Source: Gp1-AA122 sp035631655 (GTDB taxonomy: Bacteria > Acidobacteriota > Terriglobia > Terriglobales > Acidobacteriaceae). Taken from it: a DNA stretch of 64,000 nucleotides. This document shows positions 25,451-34,152 of this stretch, one piece after another; position 1 is the first letter of the stretch, and every line of letters begins with the position of its first letter. The translations under genes were made by a program, and so were the position numbers. Location of the stretch: NCBI GenBank assembly GCA_035631655.1, contig DASQIH010000108.1, forward strand, positions 1 to 64,000, in the 5' to 3' direction. The notes beneath the pieces are model-generated. The model was not told the DNA's origin, made no database searches, and saw nothing but the letters and a program-made list of their open reading frames with translations.

Positions 25451-26734
25451 ATGGCCATTCAGTTTCAGGTCGAAGCCACCCGCGGTGCGGGCCGTGCCGG
25501 ACGTTTGGTTACGCCGCACGGAGAAATTGAAACGCCGGTCTTCATGCCGGTGGGAACGCTGGCCTCGGTTAAAGGTGTGCCCCAGGACGTGCTCGAGGAA
25601 TTGGGTGTCCAGATCCTGCTCGGCAATACCTACCACCTTTATTTAAGGCCCGGTGTGGAACAGGTAAGGCAGCTGGGCGGGCTTCATTCGTTTATGGCGT
25701 GGCGACGAGCGATTCTGACCGACTCGGGCGGGTTTCAGGTGTTCAGCCTGAGCGAACTGAGGAAAGTCACCGAGGACGGGGTCACTTTCCGCTCACATCT
25801 GGATGGCTCCTCGCATTTCCTCAGCCCGGAGAGCGCGATGGATGCGCAGATTGGGTTGGGAGCGGACATCATTATGGCGTTCGACGAGTGTACGGAATAT
25901 CCCGCGGAGCCGGCACGGGTGCGCGAGTCGATGGAGATGACCCTGCGCTGGGCGGAGCGCTCGAAGCGGTACTTCGAGGAGCATGAGCATGAGGTGCCAT
26001 GGGAAAGGCAGTACCGAGTACCGAGTACCGAGTGCCGAGAGTCGGCGCCTGGAAGCCGCCGCGACAACCGGCGGGACGCTGGCGCTACCCAACAGCAGAT
26101 TCCTCGCTTCGCTCGGAATGATAAGAGACGGGCTCGGAATGACCAACCGGTGAATCCTGATGCAACCCAAGCTTTATTTGGGATTGTGCAGGGTGGGATG
26201 GATGTTGAACTTAGACAGCAATCGGTCGAGCGGACCGTCGAGATTGGCTTTCCGGGGTACGCGATTGGGGGGCTGAGTGTGGGCGAGCCTCGGGCTGTCA
26301 CTCGCGAGATCGTTGAGGCTACCCTCGAGCATCTTCCTGCCGACAAGCCTCGTTACCTGATGGGGGTGGGAACTCCGGAGGAGATTGCCGAATACGCAAC
26401 TTTGGGCATCGACATGATGGATTGTGTGCTGCCCACCCGGGCGGCGCGACACGGGCTGCTGTTTACCTCGGAAGGCAAGATTTCGATCAAGCAGGCCCGC
26501 TATGCTGGCGATGACGGGCCTTTGGACCCGAACTGCGCTTGCACGGTTTGTACCCGCTACTCGCGCGCTTATTTGCGGCACCTGTACGCATCGAAGGAAG
26601 TATTGGCCCAGGTTCTGAACACCGTTCACAATCTGAGCTTCTACCTTGACACTATGCGGAGGGTACGTCATTCTATTGCACTTGGGGACAGGGCTAGTTT
26701 TCTTTCTGGTGTCCGCTCTGCACCTAAACCGTAG
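25451..26734 (+). CDS. tgt: tRNA-guanine transglycosylase with in-frame repeat insertion
   Basis: 427 residues against a usual ~375. Tgt exchanges G34 for preQ1 in queuosine tRNAs. Seen: the nucleophile segment LTDSGGFQVFSLSELRKV, GIVQGGMDVELRQQS, GGLSVGEPR, and the zinc site NCACTVC..YLRHL, all in order. Between YFEEHEHE and ALFGIVQGG lies about 48 extra residues (about 186-233) built from family A, C-like and a tandem GTACCGA repeat, yet the frame is kept. It is followed by yajC-secD-secF, a common arrangement. Confidence 0.92.
   Translation: MAIQFQVEATRGAGRAGRLVTPHGEIETPVFMPVGTLASVKGVPQDVLEELGVQILLGNTYHLYLRPGVEQVRQLGGLHSFMAWRRAILTDSGGFQVFSLSELRKVTEDGVTFRSHLDGSSHFLSPESAMDAQIGLGADIIMAFDECTEYPAEPARVRESMEMTLRWAERSKRYFEEHEHEVPWERQYRVPSTECRESAPGSRRDNRRDAGATQQQIPRFARNDKRRARNDQPVNPDATQALFGIVQGGMDVELRQQSVERTVEIGFPGYAIGGLSVGEPRAVTREIVEATLEHLPADKPRYLMGVGTPEEIAEYATLGIDMMDCVLPTRAARHGLLFTSEGKISIKQARYAGDDGPLDPNCACTVCTRYSRAYLRHLYASKEVLAQVLNTVHNLSFYLDTMRRVRHSIALGDRASFLSGVRSAPKP
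26005..26153. repeat. Composite repeat block inside tgt
   Basis: Tandem GTACCGA units (26010-26040), then GGAAGCCGCCGCGACAACCG and GGGACGCTGGCGCTACCC (C-like), then the family A core CAGATTCCTCGCTTCGCTCG (26096-26115) and CGGAATGAC. Length is a multiple of three in effect, so translation continues. Confidence 0.8.
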
Positions 26735-26868
26735 GCATCCCCGTACATGCCTGAAGTTGAAGGAACATCCGGCCTGAAAAAGTAATGAATCCCGCTGTGA
26801 AATCGAGTGGCTCGGAGCACCACTGGCGAGGGCCTGATTGGTAGCAGGAAAGGGTTCCGCAAGTCTTC

Positions 26869-27213
26869 ATGCTGGCTCAGACGATGGTGGCAGGTAATTT
26901 TGTGGGAGTGGTGTTCTGGCAGTCCTCCTCTGGCGGATTTGGCTGGTTGGGGATTGCTCCCCTCCTCTTTATATTTGCGGTCTTCTACTTTCTGCTGATT
27001 CTTCCGCAGCAGCGGCGGCAGAAGAAGTGGCAGGCCATGCTGGATACCCTTAAGACGGGCGACAAGGTTGTGACCAGCGGAGGGTTGCGCGGGATCATTT
27101 TTGCCATGCGGGATGACGCCATTACCCTGCGAGTGCCTCCGGACAATTTGAAACTGGAAGTCACGAAGGCATCGATTGTGTCGGTAACGACGCCAGAAGA
27201 AGTGACCAAATAA
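26869..27213 (+). CDS. yajC: Sec translocase accessory subunit YajC
   Basis: 114 residues with a single transmembrane helix (APLLFIFAVFYFLLILPQQ) followed by the conserved cytoplasmic part QQRRQKKWQAMLDTLKTGDKVVTSGGLRGII. YajC partners SecDF at the membrane. It lies between tgt and secD in the usual order. The ATG at 26869 is preceded by AGGAAAGGG about 15 nt upstream, so the start is plausible but not certain. Confidence 0.92.
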   Translation: MLAQTMVAGNFVGVVFWQSSSGGFGWLGIAPLLFIFAVFYFLLILPQQRRQKKWQAMLDTLKTGDKVVTSGGLRGIIFAMRDDAITLRVPPDNLKLEVTKASIVSVTTPEEVTK

Positions 27214-27253
27214 GGAGCCAGGCGGGCGAGCCATAACGGAATCATAATCAGTC

Positions 27254-28882
27254 ATGAATAAGAATCTGGGTTGGAAACTGGTACTCATCATCGCCACGCT
27301 GCTGGTGTTTGTCTTCGGGCTTATCGGCATTCCGCAGAACTGGTCCCGGCAGGGACTGGCGCAGGCCATCACAGACCGGATTCACCTGGGCCTCGACCTG
27401 AAGGGTGGCACGCACCTGATCTTGCAGGTGCAGGTGAATGATGCGGTCAACGCCGACACGGACCGGGCGATCGAACGGCTGAAAGAGAGCCTTAGCAAGC
27501 GAAAAATCAATTACACCGAGATCAGCAAGCCGGATCCTGTTAACCGTCCCGAACAAATTGTGATCAAGGGTGTGCCGCCCGAGGTCGCGTCCGATTTGCG
27601 TAGCCTCATCACCGACCGCCTACCGGAATACGACGCCACCTCGGGCGCCCAGAACACGTGGACCATTACCATGAAACCTACGGTACTGGCCGACTTGAAA
27701 AACCGGGCGGTGTCGCAGGCCATCGAGACGATCCGTAATCGCGTGGACAAGCTGGGCATCAGCGAACCGGTTATCCAGGAACACGGACTGGGGCAATATC
27801 AGATTCTGGTGCAGTTGCCGGGTGTCGATGACCCGGCCCGCGTAAAAGAAATCATGCAGTCCACCGCCATGCTGGAGGTCCGGCAGGCGTTGAACAACGG
27901 GGCGCCTTATTCGAATGAGCAGGCTGCGCTCGAGGCCAACGGCGGTGTGCTCCCTCCCAACACGGTTTTGCTACACGGTCGCAGCATTGGGAGCAGTGAT
28001 ACCTCCGATTCGGGGGATGTGGTCTATCTTATTTCTCGCGTTTCCGCCGTCGCCGGACATGACTTGCGCGAGGCACGGGTCAGCCGAAATTCCCAGACCA
28101 ACATGCCGGAAGTGGAGTTCTTTTTGACTGCGGAGGGTGGAAAGCGGTTCTCGGATTTCACCGGCGCTCACGTCGGTGATTACCTGGCCGTGGTGCTCGA
28201 CAACAAGGTCATGGAAGTGGCCGTCATTAAGAGCCAAATTGGTGATACCGGAGTTATTGAAGGGCGATTCACCGATCAGCAGGCAAAGGACTTGGCTCTG
28301 ATCCTCAATTCCGGGGCCCTACCGGCCAGCATTAAGTACCTGGAAGAGCGCACGGTAGGTCCCTCCCTGGGAGCCGACTCGATCCGTGCCGGCGTTCGGG
28401 CGGCGATCATCGGGATGCTGGCTGTGCTGATCTTCATGCTCGTCTATTATCGCGGCGCAGGAATCAATGCGGACCTGGCGCTGATTTTGAATTTGGTCAT
28501 CCTGCTTGGCTTCATGGGCTATTTCGGCGCGACGCTCACGCTACCCGGGATTGCGGGTGTGATCCTCACGGTTGGCATGGGCGTGGATTCGAATGTACTT
28601 ATCTTCGAGCGCATCCGGGAAGAGTTGCGCAATGGGAAGACGCCCCCATCGGCAGTGGAGCAGGGCTTCAGCCATGCCTGGATTACGATCGTGGACACGC
28701 ACGTGACGACCATCGTGTCGGCGGCAATCTTGTTCATCTTCGGCACCGGGCCGGTGAAAGGCTTCGCGGTGACGCTGACGTTTGGACTGCTCGCCAATCT
28801 GTTTACGGCTGTGTTTGTGTCGCGGGTGATTTTTGACTGGCTGCTCTCCCGCAAGCAGCGCGGAGAAGCACTTAGCATTTAA
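27254..28882 (+). CDS. secD: Protein translocase subunit SecD
   Basis: 542 residues. SecD with SecF uses proton-motive force to pull exported proteins through SecYEG. Seen: the N-terminal helix LVLIIATLLVFVFGLIGI, then DLKGGTHLILQVQV, the periplasmic P1 domain, and six-helix C-terminal block with TLPGIAGVILTVGMGVDSNVLIFERIREEL. The ATG is 40 nt after the yajC stop. A family C repeat separates it from secF. Confidence 0.96.
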   Translation: MNKNLGWKLVLIIATLLVFVFGLIGIPQNWSRQGLAQAITDRIHLGLDLKGGTHLILQVQVNDAVNADTDRAIERLKESLSKRKINYTEISKPDPVNRPEQIVIKGVPPEVASDLRSLITDRLPEYDATSGAQNTWTITMKPTVLADLKNRAVSQAIETIRNRVDKLGISEPVIQEHGLGQYQILVQLPGVDDPARVKEIMQSTAMLEVRQALNNGAPYSNEQAALEANGGVLPPNTVLLHGRSIGSSDTSDSGDVVYLISRVSAVAGHDLREARVSRNSQTNMPEVEFFLTAEGGKRFSDFTGAHVGDYLAVVLDNKVMEVAVIKSQIGDTGVIEGRFTDQQAKDLALILNSGALPASIKYLEERTVGPSLGADSIRAGVRAAIIGMLAVLIFMLVYYRGAGINADLALILNLVILLGFMGYFGATLTLPGIAGVILTVGMGVDSNVLIFERIREELRNGKTPPSAVEQGFSHAWITIVDTHVTTIVSAAILFIFGTGPVKGFAVTLTFGLLANLFTAVFVSRVIFDWLLSRKQRGEALSI

Positions 28883-28883
28883 G

Positions 28884-28928
28884 CCGAGCTTGGCTCGGCC
28901 GGACGGGTTAGAGACCCGTCCCTACATG
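28884..28928. repeat. Family C repeat between secD and secF
   Basis: GCCGAGCTTGGCTCGGC hairpin followed by GACGGGTTAGAGACCCGTC, starting right after the secD stop. The two genes would normally be contiguous. Confidence 0.8.
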
Positions 28929-28951
28929 GACAAGAAGGGGTTCGAAGCAGC

Positions 28952-30157
28952 GTGGAATTTTTTCGTAATCCAAACATAGATTTTCTCGGCAAGAAGTGGT
29001 ATTTTCTCGCCTTTTCGCTGGTATTCAGTGTGGCGGGTGTGTTGTCCATGCTTTTTTGGCATCACATCCCTTTAGGTGTAGACTTCCGGGGCGGCACGCT
29101 GGTGTATGTGAAGTTCGTGGGGACGCCGGACGACAATCAGATCCGCGCCTCTTTAGACCACGTCGGGCTGAACCGGGCACGAATCCAGCGCTATGGTCCA
29201 CCGGCCAACAACGAAGTGTTGATTGCGCTGGATGAGAAAGAGACCAGCGAGCAGGCGCTGGACAAAGGCAAGCTACAGATCATCAATGCGCTGGAGACAA
29301 ATGCTCCAGCCGGCAAGCAGGACTTGAATAACGCCAGCTCTTTGACAATTTTCAATTACCTGATGGACAAGGACCCCTTGCATTTGGGCACGGACGCCAA
29401 TCAGAGATACATGGCGGAAAGCCAAGCCGTCGTGAATTATCGCGACAAGACCAGGGGCGGCGTGCTTAGTTCTTTCAGCGAACTCAACGCTGTGGCCCGT
29501 CCGCAAGTCGTGGCCTCCTTGCAGGACGGCTTCTTCTTGTCCAACTTCGGCGTTCGCAACGTCGAGATCGTGGGGCCTCAGGTAGGAGCGCAGCTTCAGC
29601 GGCAGGCCGAACTGGCAGTGCTCTATTCGTTGATCGGCATGCTGGCCTATCTCTGGTTCCGGTTCGAATGGATCTATGGACTGGCTGCCGTCGTTACCGT
29701 GTTCCACGACACCTTGATCACGGTAGGGGCGTTCTCGTTAACGAATAAGGAAATCTCGTTAACCGTGATCGCCGCCATTCTGACCTTGGTGGGCTATTCG
29801 AACAACGATACGATCGTGGTTTTCGACCGTATCCGGGAGAATATTAAGTTACTGCGGCGCGAGAAGCTGTCCGACATTGTAAATAGAAGCATTAACCAGA
29901 CCCTGAGCCGGACGATCCTGACCGCAGGCCTTACATTCTTAACTGTATTGGCACTGTATCTTTTCGGGGGCGAGGTGCTGCATGGGTTTTCCTTCGCCTT
30001 GGTCATCGGCATCTTAATCGGGACCTATTCGTCGATCGCGATTGCAGCGCCTATCCTGGTGGCGTACCAGGATTGGCGTAGCACGAGGGGCAGGCGGCCG
30101 GTTGCCATAGCCGCAGATAAGGACAAAGGCCGCGAGAAAGTAAAAGTCAAAGTTTAG
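28952..30157 (+). CDS. secF: Protein translocase subunit SecF
   Basis: 401 residues from GTG at 28952; GAAGGGG about 11 nt upstream supports it. Seen: the family N terminus GVDFRGGTLVYVKF and the C-terminal helices VTVFHDTLITVGAFSLT, TIVVFDRIREN, ILTAGLTFLTVLALYLFGG, with a lysine-rich tail. Together with SecD it forms the proton-driven export motor. Confidence 0.95.
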   Translation: MEFFRNPNIDFLGKKWYFLAFSLVFSVAGVLSMLFWHHIPLGVDFRGGTLVYVKFVGTPDDNQIRASLDHVGLNRARIQRYGPPANNEVLIALDEKETSEQALDKGKLQIINALETNAPAGKQDLNNASSLTIFNYLMDKDPLHLGTDANQRYMAESQAVVNYRDKTRGGVLSSFSELNAVARPQVVASLQDGFFLSNFGVRNVEIVGPQVGAQLQRQAELAVLYSLIGMLAYLWFRFEWIYGLAAVVTVFHDTLITVGAFSLTNKEISLTVIAAILTLVGYSNNDTIVVFDRIRENIKLLRREKLSDIVNRSINQTLSRTILTAGLTFLTVLALYLFGGEVLHGFSFALVIGILIGTYSSIAIAAPILVAYQDWRSTRGRRPVAIAADKDKGREKVKVKV

Positions 30158-30340
30158 CAGGAGGCTTCCGTCGCAGGTCCAGAGTAGCTGGCTCCGGCGG
30201 ACGTAAGCTTCGCGTTTTGTTCTACTTGGAAGCTAACCCCGCAAGGTGGTTCCCGATGCGGGCAGGAAATCGGTTTTGGGAGCAAAGAGGACGCAGGCGG
30301 TGTCTAAAAGTACGTAGGGTCGTGTGTCGGGAGATAACCT
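30158..30340. other. Non-coding gap between secF and tonB
   Basis: No gene. A weak hairpin CCCGCA (30238-30243) / TGCGGG (30257-30262) with a 13-nt loop may attenuate or terminate, but no U-tract. The tonB promoter is presumably here. Confidence 0.4.
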
Positions 30341-31084
30341 ATGTTTGAAGACAGCCTAATAGAGTCCGGTGGCAAGCTCAGAACCAAGCGGGGAATGACG
30401 ACCGCCGTTTCATTTGTTTTACAGGTGGCCTTGGTCGGCATCCTGGTTCTGGTTCCACTGTTGTTCACGGAAGCCTTGCCCAAGCAGCAGTTAATGACTT
30501 TTCTGGTGGCACCGCCACCGCCGCCACCCCCTCCGCCGCCCCCGGCTGCCACGCCGATCAAGACGGTGAAGATAGTGCAAAGCGACATCATGAACGGCCA
30601 GCTGCGCACCCCCACCAAAATTCCTGAGAAAGTACAGATGATTAAAGAGGAAGAGGCGCCGCCACCGATTGCCTCGATGGGCGGGGTGGTGGGCGGCGTG
30701 CCGGGTGGGGTGCCGGGCGGACAGATGGGCGGCGTGATCGGCGGCATCATAAGTTCTACGCCGGTAGCTGTGCCCAGAGTTGCCGCACCGCAGCGCGTGC
30801 GGGTTTCGCAAGGTGTCTCCCAGGGTCTCCTGATCAAAAAGGTGCAGCCACCCTATCCGCCTTTGGCCCGGCAGGCTCGCATTCAGGGGCAGGTCGTCTT
30901 GCAGGCGGAAATCAGCAAGGATGGCACGATCCAGAACCTGCGTTTGATCAGTGGCCATCCCATGCTGGCGCCATCCGCGATCGAAGCGGTAAAGCAGTGG
31001 CGGTATAAGCCGTACTACCTGAACGGCGAACCGGTGGAAGTGGAGACGCAGATTACTGTGATCTTCTCGCTGTCTGGGGGCTAG
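30341..31084 (+). CDS. TonB-type energy transducer
   Basis: 247 residues. Transmembrane helix near residues 24-43 (AVSFVLQVALVGILVLVPLL), then a proline run PPPPPPPPPP at about 53-62, a long linker rich in VGG repeats, and the C-terminal TonB domain: YPPLARQARIQGQVVLQAEI, SAIEAVKQWRYKPYYLNGEP. It transmits proton-motive force across the periplasm to outer-membrane receptors. GGGAG precedes the ATG. It heads a cluster with exbB and two exbD genes. Confidence 0.93.
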   Translation: MFEDSLIESGGKLRTKRGMTTAVSFVLQVALVGILVLVPLLFTEALPKQQLMTFLVAPPPPPPPPPPPAATPIKTVKIVQSDIMNGQLRTPTKIPEKVQMIKEEEAPPPIASMGGVVGGVPGGVPGGQMGGVIGGIISSTPVAVPRVAAPQRVRVSQGVSQGLLIKKVQPPYPPLARQARIQGQVVLQAEISKDGTIQNLRLISGHPMLAPSAIEAVKQWRYKPYYLNGEPVEVETQITVIFSLSGG

Positions 31085-31288
31085 ACCAGAGACGGTCAGG
31101 TAGCGTGATTGGATCGCGGTTGCCTTCCCCTCCCACCTTGCAACCCGTGGCCGGGGAACCACACGCGGTTTCCGCGCCGCGGTTGGCAACTGTCTTGCGG
31201 AATTGACCAGAAGAGCGCACAACGTTTGCGACCGAAGGCGATATCAAAGAACCAGACATTCAGAAAGTTCTGAGGAGGAAAGCAACTC

Positions 31289-32044
31289 ATGTTTTTAGCG
31301 AACCTTGCAACCGTAGCATTTCTGCATATGCACACTGTGGCTGCCTGGATTATCCAGGAACAGCCGGTGGGCTGGGACCCGATCTCGCTCTGGCGCCAGA
31401 TGAACTGGGCGGCGCGAATCGTGGTCATCATTCTTTTCATCATGTCCGGCTGGTCCATCGGTGTCATGATCGACCGCTGGATGGCTTTCAGCGCTGCGCG
31501 CAAGCAGTCGAGGGCCTTCGCTCCGGCCGTGGCCGGCGCACTACGAGATGGCAAGATCGATGAGGCCATCCGGGTCGCCGAGCGTAACAAGAAGAGCCAC
31601 CTCGCCAAAGTTGTCACCGCCGGCTTAATGGAATTCCGTGCTCACCAGGAGAGCGGGGAAATTCCTGGCGAGACGATCGAAGCTTCCAAGCGCGCCTTGG
31701 AACGCACCGAAGCTATCGTGCACGCCGAATTGAAGCGCGGCTTGGGCGGACTGGCAACGATCGGTTCCACCGCTCCCTTCGTCGGCCTGTTCGGCACGGT
31801 GATGGGCATTCTGCACGCCTTCCAGGGAATTTCGGAACAGAAGGCTACCGGTCTGGCCGCTGTGGCCGGCGGTATCGCGGAAGCGCTGGTGACGACCGCC
31901 ATTGGCTTGTTCGTCGCCATCCCGGCGGTGATGATGTTCAACTACCTGACCGGCCGCGTGGAAGCGTTCGATGTGGAAATGGATAACTCTTCCAGCGAAT
32001 TGATCGACTACTTCCTGAAACGGCGGGGAATGCGCCGGGCGTAA
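31289..32044 (+). CDS. ExbB/TolQ proton-channel protein
   Basis: 251 residues. Three transmembrane helices, the first about residues 44-66 (IVVIILFIMSGWSIGVMI), the last two near GGLATIGSTAPFVGLFGTVMGIL and GGIAEALVTTAIGLFVAIPAVMMF, which form the channel around ExbD/TolR. AGGAGG stands before the ATG. ExbB or TolQ cannot be separated by sequence alone; the adjoining TonB favours ExbB. Confidence 0.93.
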   Translation: MFLANLATVAFLHMHTVAAWIIQEQPVGWDPISLWRQMNWAARIVVIILFIMSGWSIGVMIDRWMAFSAARKQSRAFAPAVAGALRDGKIDEAIRVAERNKKSHLAKVVTAGLMEFRAHQESGEIPGETIEASKRALERTEAIVHAELKRGLGGLATIGSTAPFVGLFGTVMGILHAFQGISEQKATGLAAVAGGIAEALVTTAIGLFVAIPAVMMFNYLTGRVEAFDVEMDNSSSELIDYFLKRRGMRRA

Positions 32045-32179
32045 GCGCCTGCAGGGAAGTCTGCGGTCTTGAGTTGCTTGCCTGGCGTCGGCCTCTAAGC
32101 TGGCGCCAGCTCCTCCAATTCCAGGATCGACGGTTCTCTGGGGTGGCGCAACGCGCAATCCGCGTAGGAGATGTAGCTT

Positions 32180-32638
32180 ATGGCAATGGCAAAACGCGAC
32201 GAAGGAAGAAAGATCAATTCCAACATCAATGTCACGCCCATGGTGGACGTGATGCTGGTGCTGCTGATTATCTTCATGGTCGTCACGCCGATGTTGCAGA
32301 AGGGCGTGAGCGTGGACTTGGCGAAGGTCAACAGTCCGGAGGCAATGCCGGACGCCGACAAGGAAGACGCGCTGATCGTAGCAGTCATGCGCGACGGGAA
32401 GATCTTTTTCGGCAGCGACCCGATTGTTCCGGACCAGTTGACGCAAAAGGTCAAAGACCGGCTCGCCAATCGCACTGACAAACGAGTCTTCATCCGTGCC
32501 GATGCCCGGGCGAAGTATGGCTCCGTGGTGGAGGTGGTGGACAATGTCCGCTCCGCGGGTGTGGACCAGTTGGGTCTATTAACCGACCAGAGGAAAAATA
32601 CGCCCCAGCAAGCAGCCCCACCCGCTGGTGGGCAATAG
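32180..32638 (+). CDS. ExbD/TolR family protein (first copy)
   Basis: 152 residues. One transmembrane helix with the essential aspartate in INVTPMVDVMLVLLIIFMV (Asp about residue 26), then a periplasmic domain with DQLTQKVKDRLANRTDKRVFIRAD. AGGAG stands 9 nt before the ATG. Forms the proton channel with ExbB. Confidence 0.93.
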   Translation: MAMAKRDEGRKINSNINVTPMVDVMLVLLIIFMVVTPMLQKGVSVDLAKVNSPEAMPDADKEDALIVAVMRDGKIFFGSDPIVPDQLTQKVKDRLANRTDKRVFIRADARAKYGSVVEVVDNVRSAGVDQLGLLTDQRKNTPQQAAPPAGGQ

Positions 32639-32650
32639 AGGAGATCGACT

Positions 32651-33094
32651 ATGGGAATGGCAGTGGGAGGAGCGGGCGGCGGTCCAACAGCGGACATCAA
32701 CGTGACCCCGCTCATTGACGTATTGCTGGTGCTGCTGATCATCTTCATGGTGATTACGCCACTGACCCCGAAGGGGCTGGATGCACTTGTACCCCAGCCA
32801 CCACCGCCGAATGCGCCGAAGAACACCACCCCCGACCGTACCATCGTGGTGCAGTTGATAGACCGTGGTCCCGGGCAGACGCCAGCTCTGAAGATCAACC
32901 AGGAAGACACGACCTGGGAGAACCTGCAAGGGCGGCTCTCGGACATCTTTAAGACTCGCGCGGAGAAAGTGATGTTCGTAAAAGGCGATAACAACATTCC
33001 GTTTGCCGATGTGGCCGACGTGATTGACATCGCCCACTCCGCGGGCGTAGAGAAGGTCGGGCTGATCACCGCCAAGATCGAGGCGGGCGGCTAA
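32651..33094 (+). CDS. ExbD/TolR family protein (second copy)
   Basis: 147 residues, same fold: INVTPLIDVLLVLLIIFMVIT carries the aspartate (about residue 22). It follows the first copy after a 12-nt gap and has GAGGAG before its ATG. The two copies differ after the helix (here QPPPPNAPKNTTPD), so they may form a hetero-oligomer. Confidence 0.93.
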   Translation: MGMAVGGAGGGPTADINVTPLIDVLLVLLIIFMVITPLTPKGLDALVPQPPPPNAPKNTTPDRTIVVQLIDRGPGQTPALKINQEDTTWENLQGRLSDIFKTRAEKVMFVKGDNNIPFADVADVIDIAHSAGVEKVGLITAKIEAGG

Positions 33095-33225
33095 CAAGTT
33101 TTCGGAACCAGAATGCGACGAACCCAGTTTGGGGTGGCAGTGTGCGCCCCTTCAGGCAGCACACGGACCGCCCCTGCCGTCAGCGATTGGTCCGGGCATC
33201 TAACAACGAGGGGGTTCTTATCACA

Positions 33226-34050
33226 ATGAACCGAAGTCTGCGAATGTTGGCTGTGGCAGCGGCGGCCTTGGCGCTTCTGGGCGCAGCTGGCTGCAACAAG
33301 CTGCGGGCCCGCGACCAGCTCAACAAAGGCGTCCAGTCCTACAAGAACGCCAAGTACGAAGATGCCATTAACCATTTTCAAAAAGCGGTGGAGCTGGATT
33401 CGAGTCTGCTGAACGCGCGTCTTTATTTGGCAACAGCTTATGCCCAGCAATACATCCCGGGCGCGGATACGGAAGATAACAACCGGAATGCCGAGCAGGC
33501 GATTGATCAGTTCAAGAAGGTGCTCGACATGCATCCCGGCCGCGATCAGCAGGTCAGCAGCCTGAAAGGCATTGCTTCCCTATACTTCAACATGAAGAAG
33601 CTGGATTTAGCCAAGCAGTATCACCAGAAAGTAGCGCAGCTGGATCCCAACGATCCCGAGACCTATTATTCCATCGGCGTGATCGATTGGACCGAATCCT
33701 ACCAGCCGCGCATGGAAGAACGTGCCAAGCTGGGCTTGAAGCCGGATGAGCCGCTCAAGGACAAGAAGGTATGTCGCGACTTGGCAGCCAAGGGCAGCGA
33801 CGTAATCAAGGATGGCATCGACAATCTGAACAAAGCGCTGCAGCTGCGTCCCGACTACGATGACGCCATGGCGTACATGAACCTGATGTACCGCGAGAAG
33901 GCGGACCTGGAATGTGATGACCCGGCGGCGCGCGCGGCCGACCTGAAAACTGCCGACGAGTGGGTCGATAAGACGATGGCTACCAAGAAGGCGAAGGCCG
34001 AGAAACAGCCGGGAGTCACGGGGATCGTGCAGGATCAGCCAAGCAAGTAG
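33226..34050 (+). CDS. TPR-repeat lipoprotein
   Basis: 274 residues from ATG 33226. The signal ALALLGAAGCNK has a lipobox ending at Cys, so it is probably outer-membrane anchored. At least four TPR-like repeats follow (LNKGVQSYKNAKYEDAINHF first), including DPETYYSIGVIDW and LNKALQLRPDYDDAMAYM. It lies downstream of the two ExbD genes and is likely in the same unit; a periplasmic scaffold function is plausible but unproven. Confidence 0.85.
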   Translation: MNRSLRMLAVAAAALALLGAAGCNKLRARDQLNKGVQSYKNAKYEDAINHFQKAVELDSSLLNARLYLATAYAQQYIPGADTEDNNRNAEQAIDQFKKVLDMHPGRDQQVSSLKGIASLYFNMKKLDLAKQYHQKVAQLDPNDPETYYSIGVIDWTESYQPRMEERAKLGLKPDEPLKDKKVCRDLAAKGSDVIKDGIDNLNKALQLRPDYDDAMAYMNLMYREKADLECDDPAARAADLKTADEWVDKTMATKKAKAEKQPGVTGIVQDQPSK

Positions 34051-34071
34051 TTGTATTCTCCTCAGAACGAG

Positions 34072-34110
34072 AAGGCCTCTACCGCGAATCGGAAGAGGCC
34101 TTTGATTTTT
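34072..34110 (+). terminator. Rho-independent terminator of the ton/exb cluster
   Basis: Perfect 9-bp stem AAGGCCTCT (34072-34080) / AGAGGCCTT (34094-34102), 13-nt loop, then TTGATTTTT. Confidence 0.88.
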
Positions 34111-34111
34111 C

Positions 34112-34145
34112 GTCACCGCCGAGATCGCCGAGTGCGCAGAGAAAG
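34112..34145. repeat. Family D repeat, partial
   Basis: CACCGCCGAGATCGCCGAG followed by TGCGCAGAG; matches the left arm of the element at 62022 and the copy at 39568. Confidence 0.65.
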
Positions 34146-34152
34146 CTTTGCT

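Noticed and set aside
30238..30262. Terminator after secF
   Set aside because: Only a 6-bp stem with a 13-nt loop and no U-tract; too weak to call.
31625..32446. 273-codon minus frame across exbB and exbD
   Set aside because: It is the antisense of two well-defined proton-channel genes, His/Gln-rich and without a start signal.
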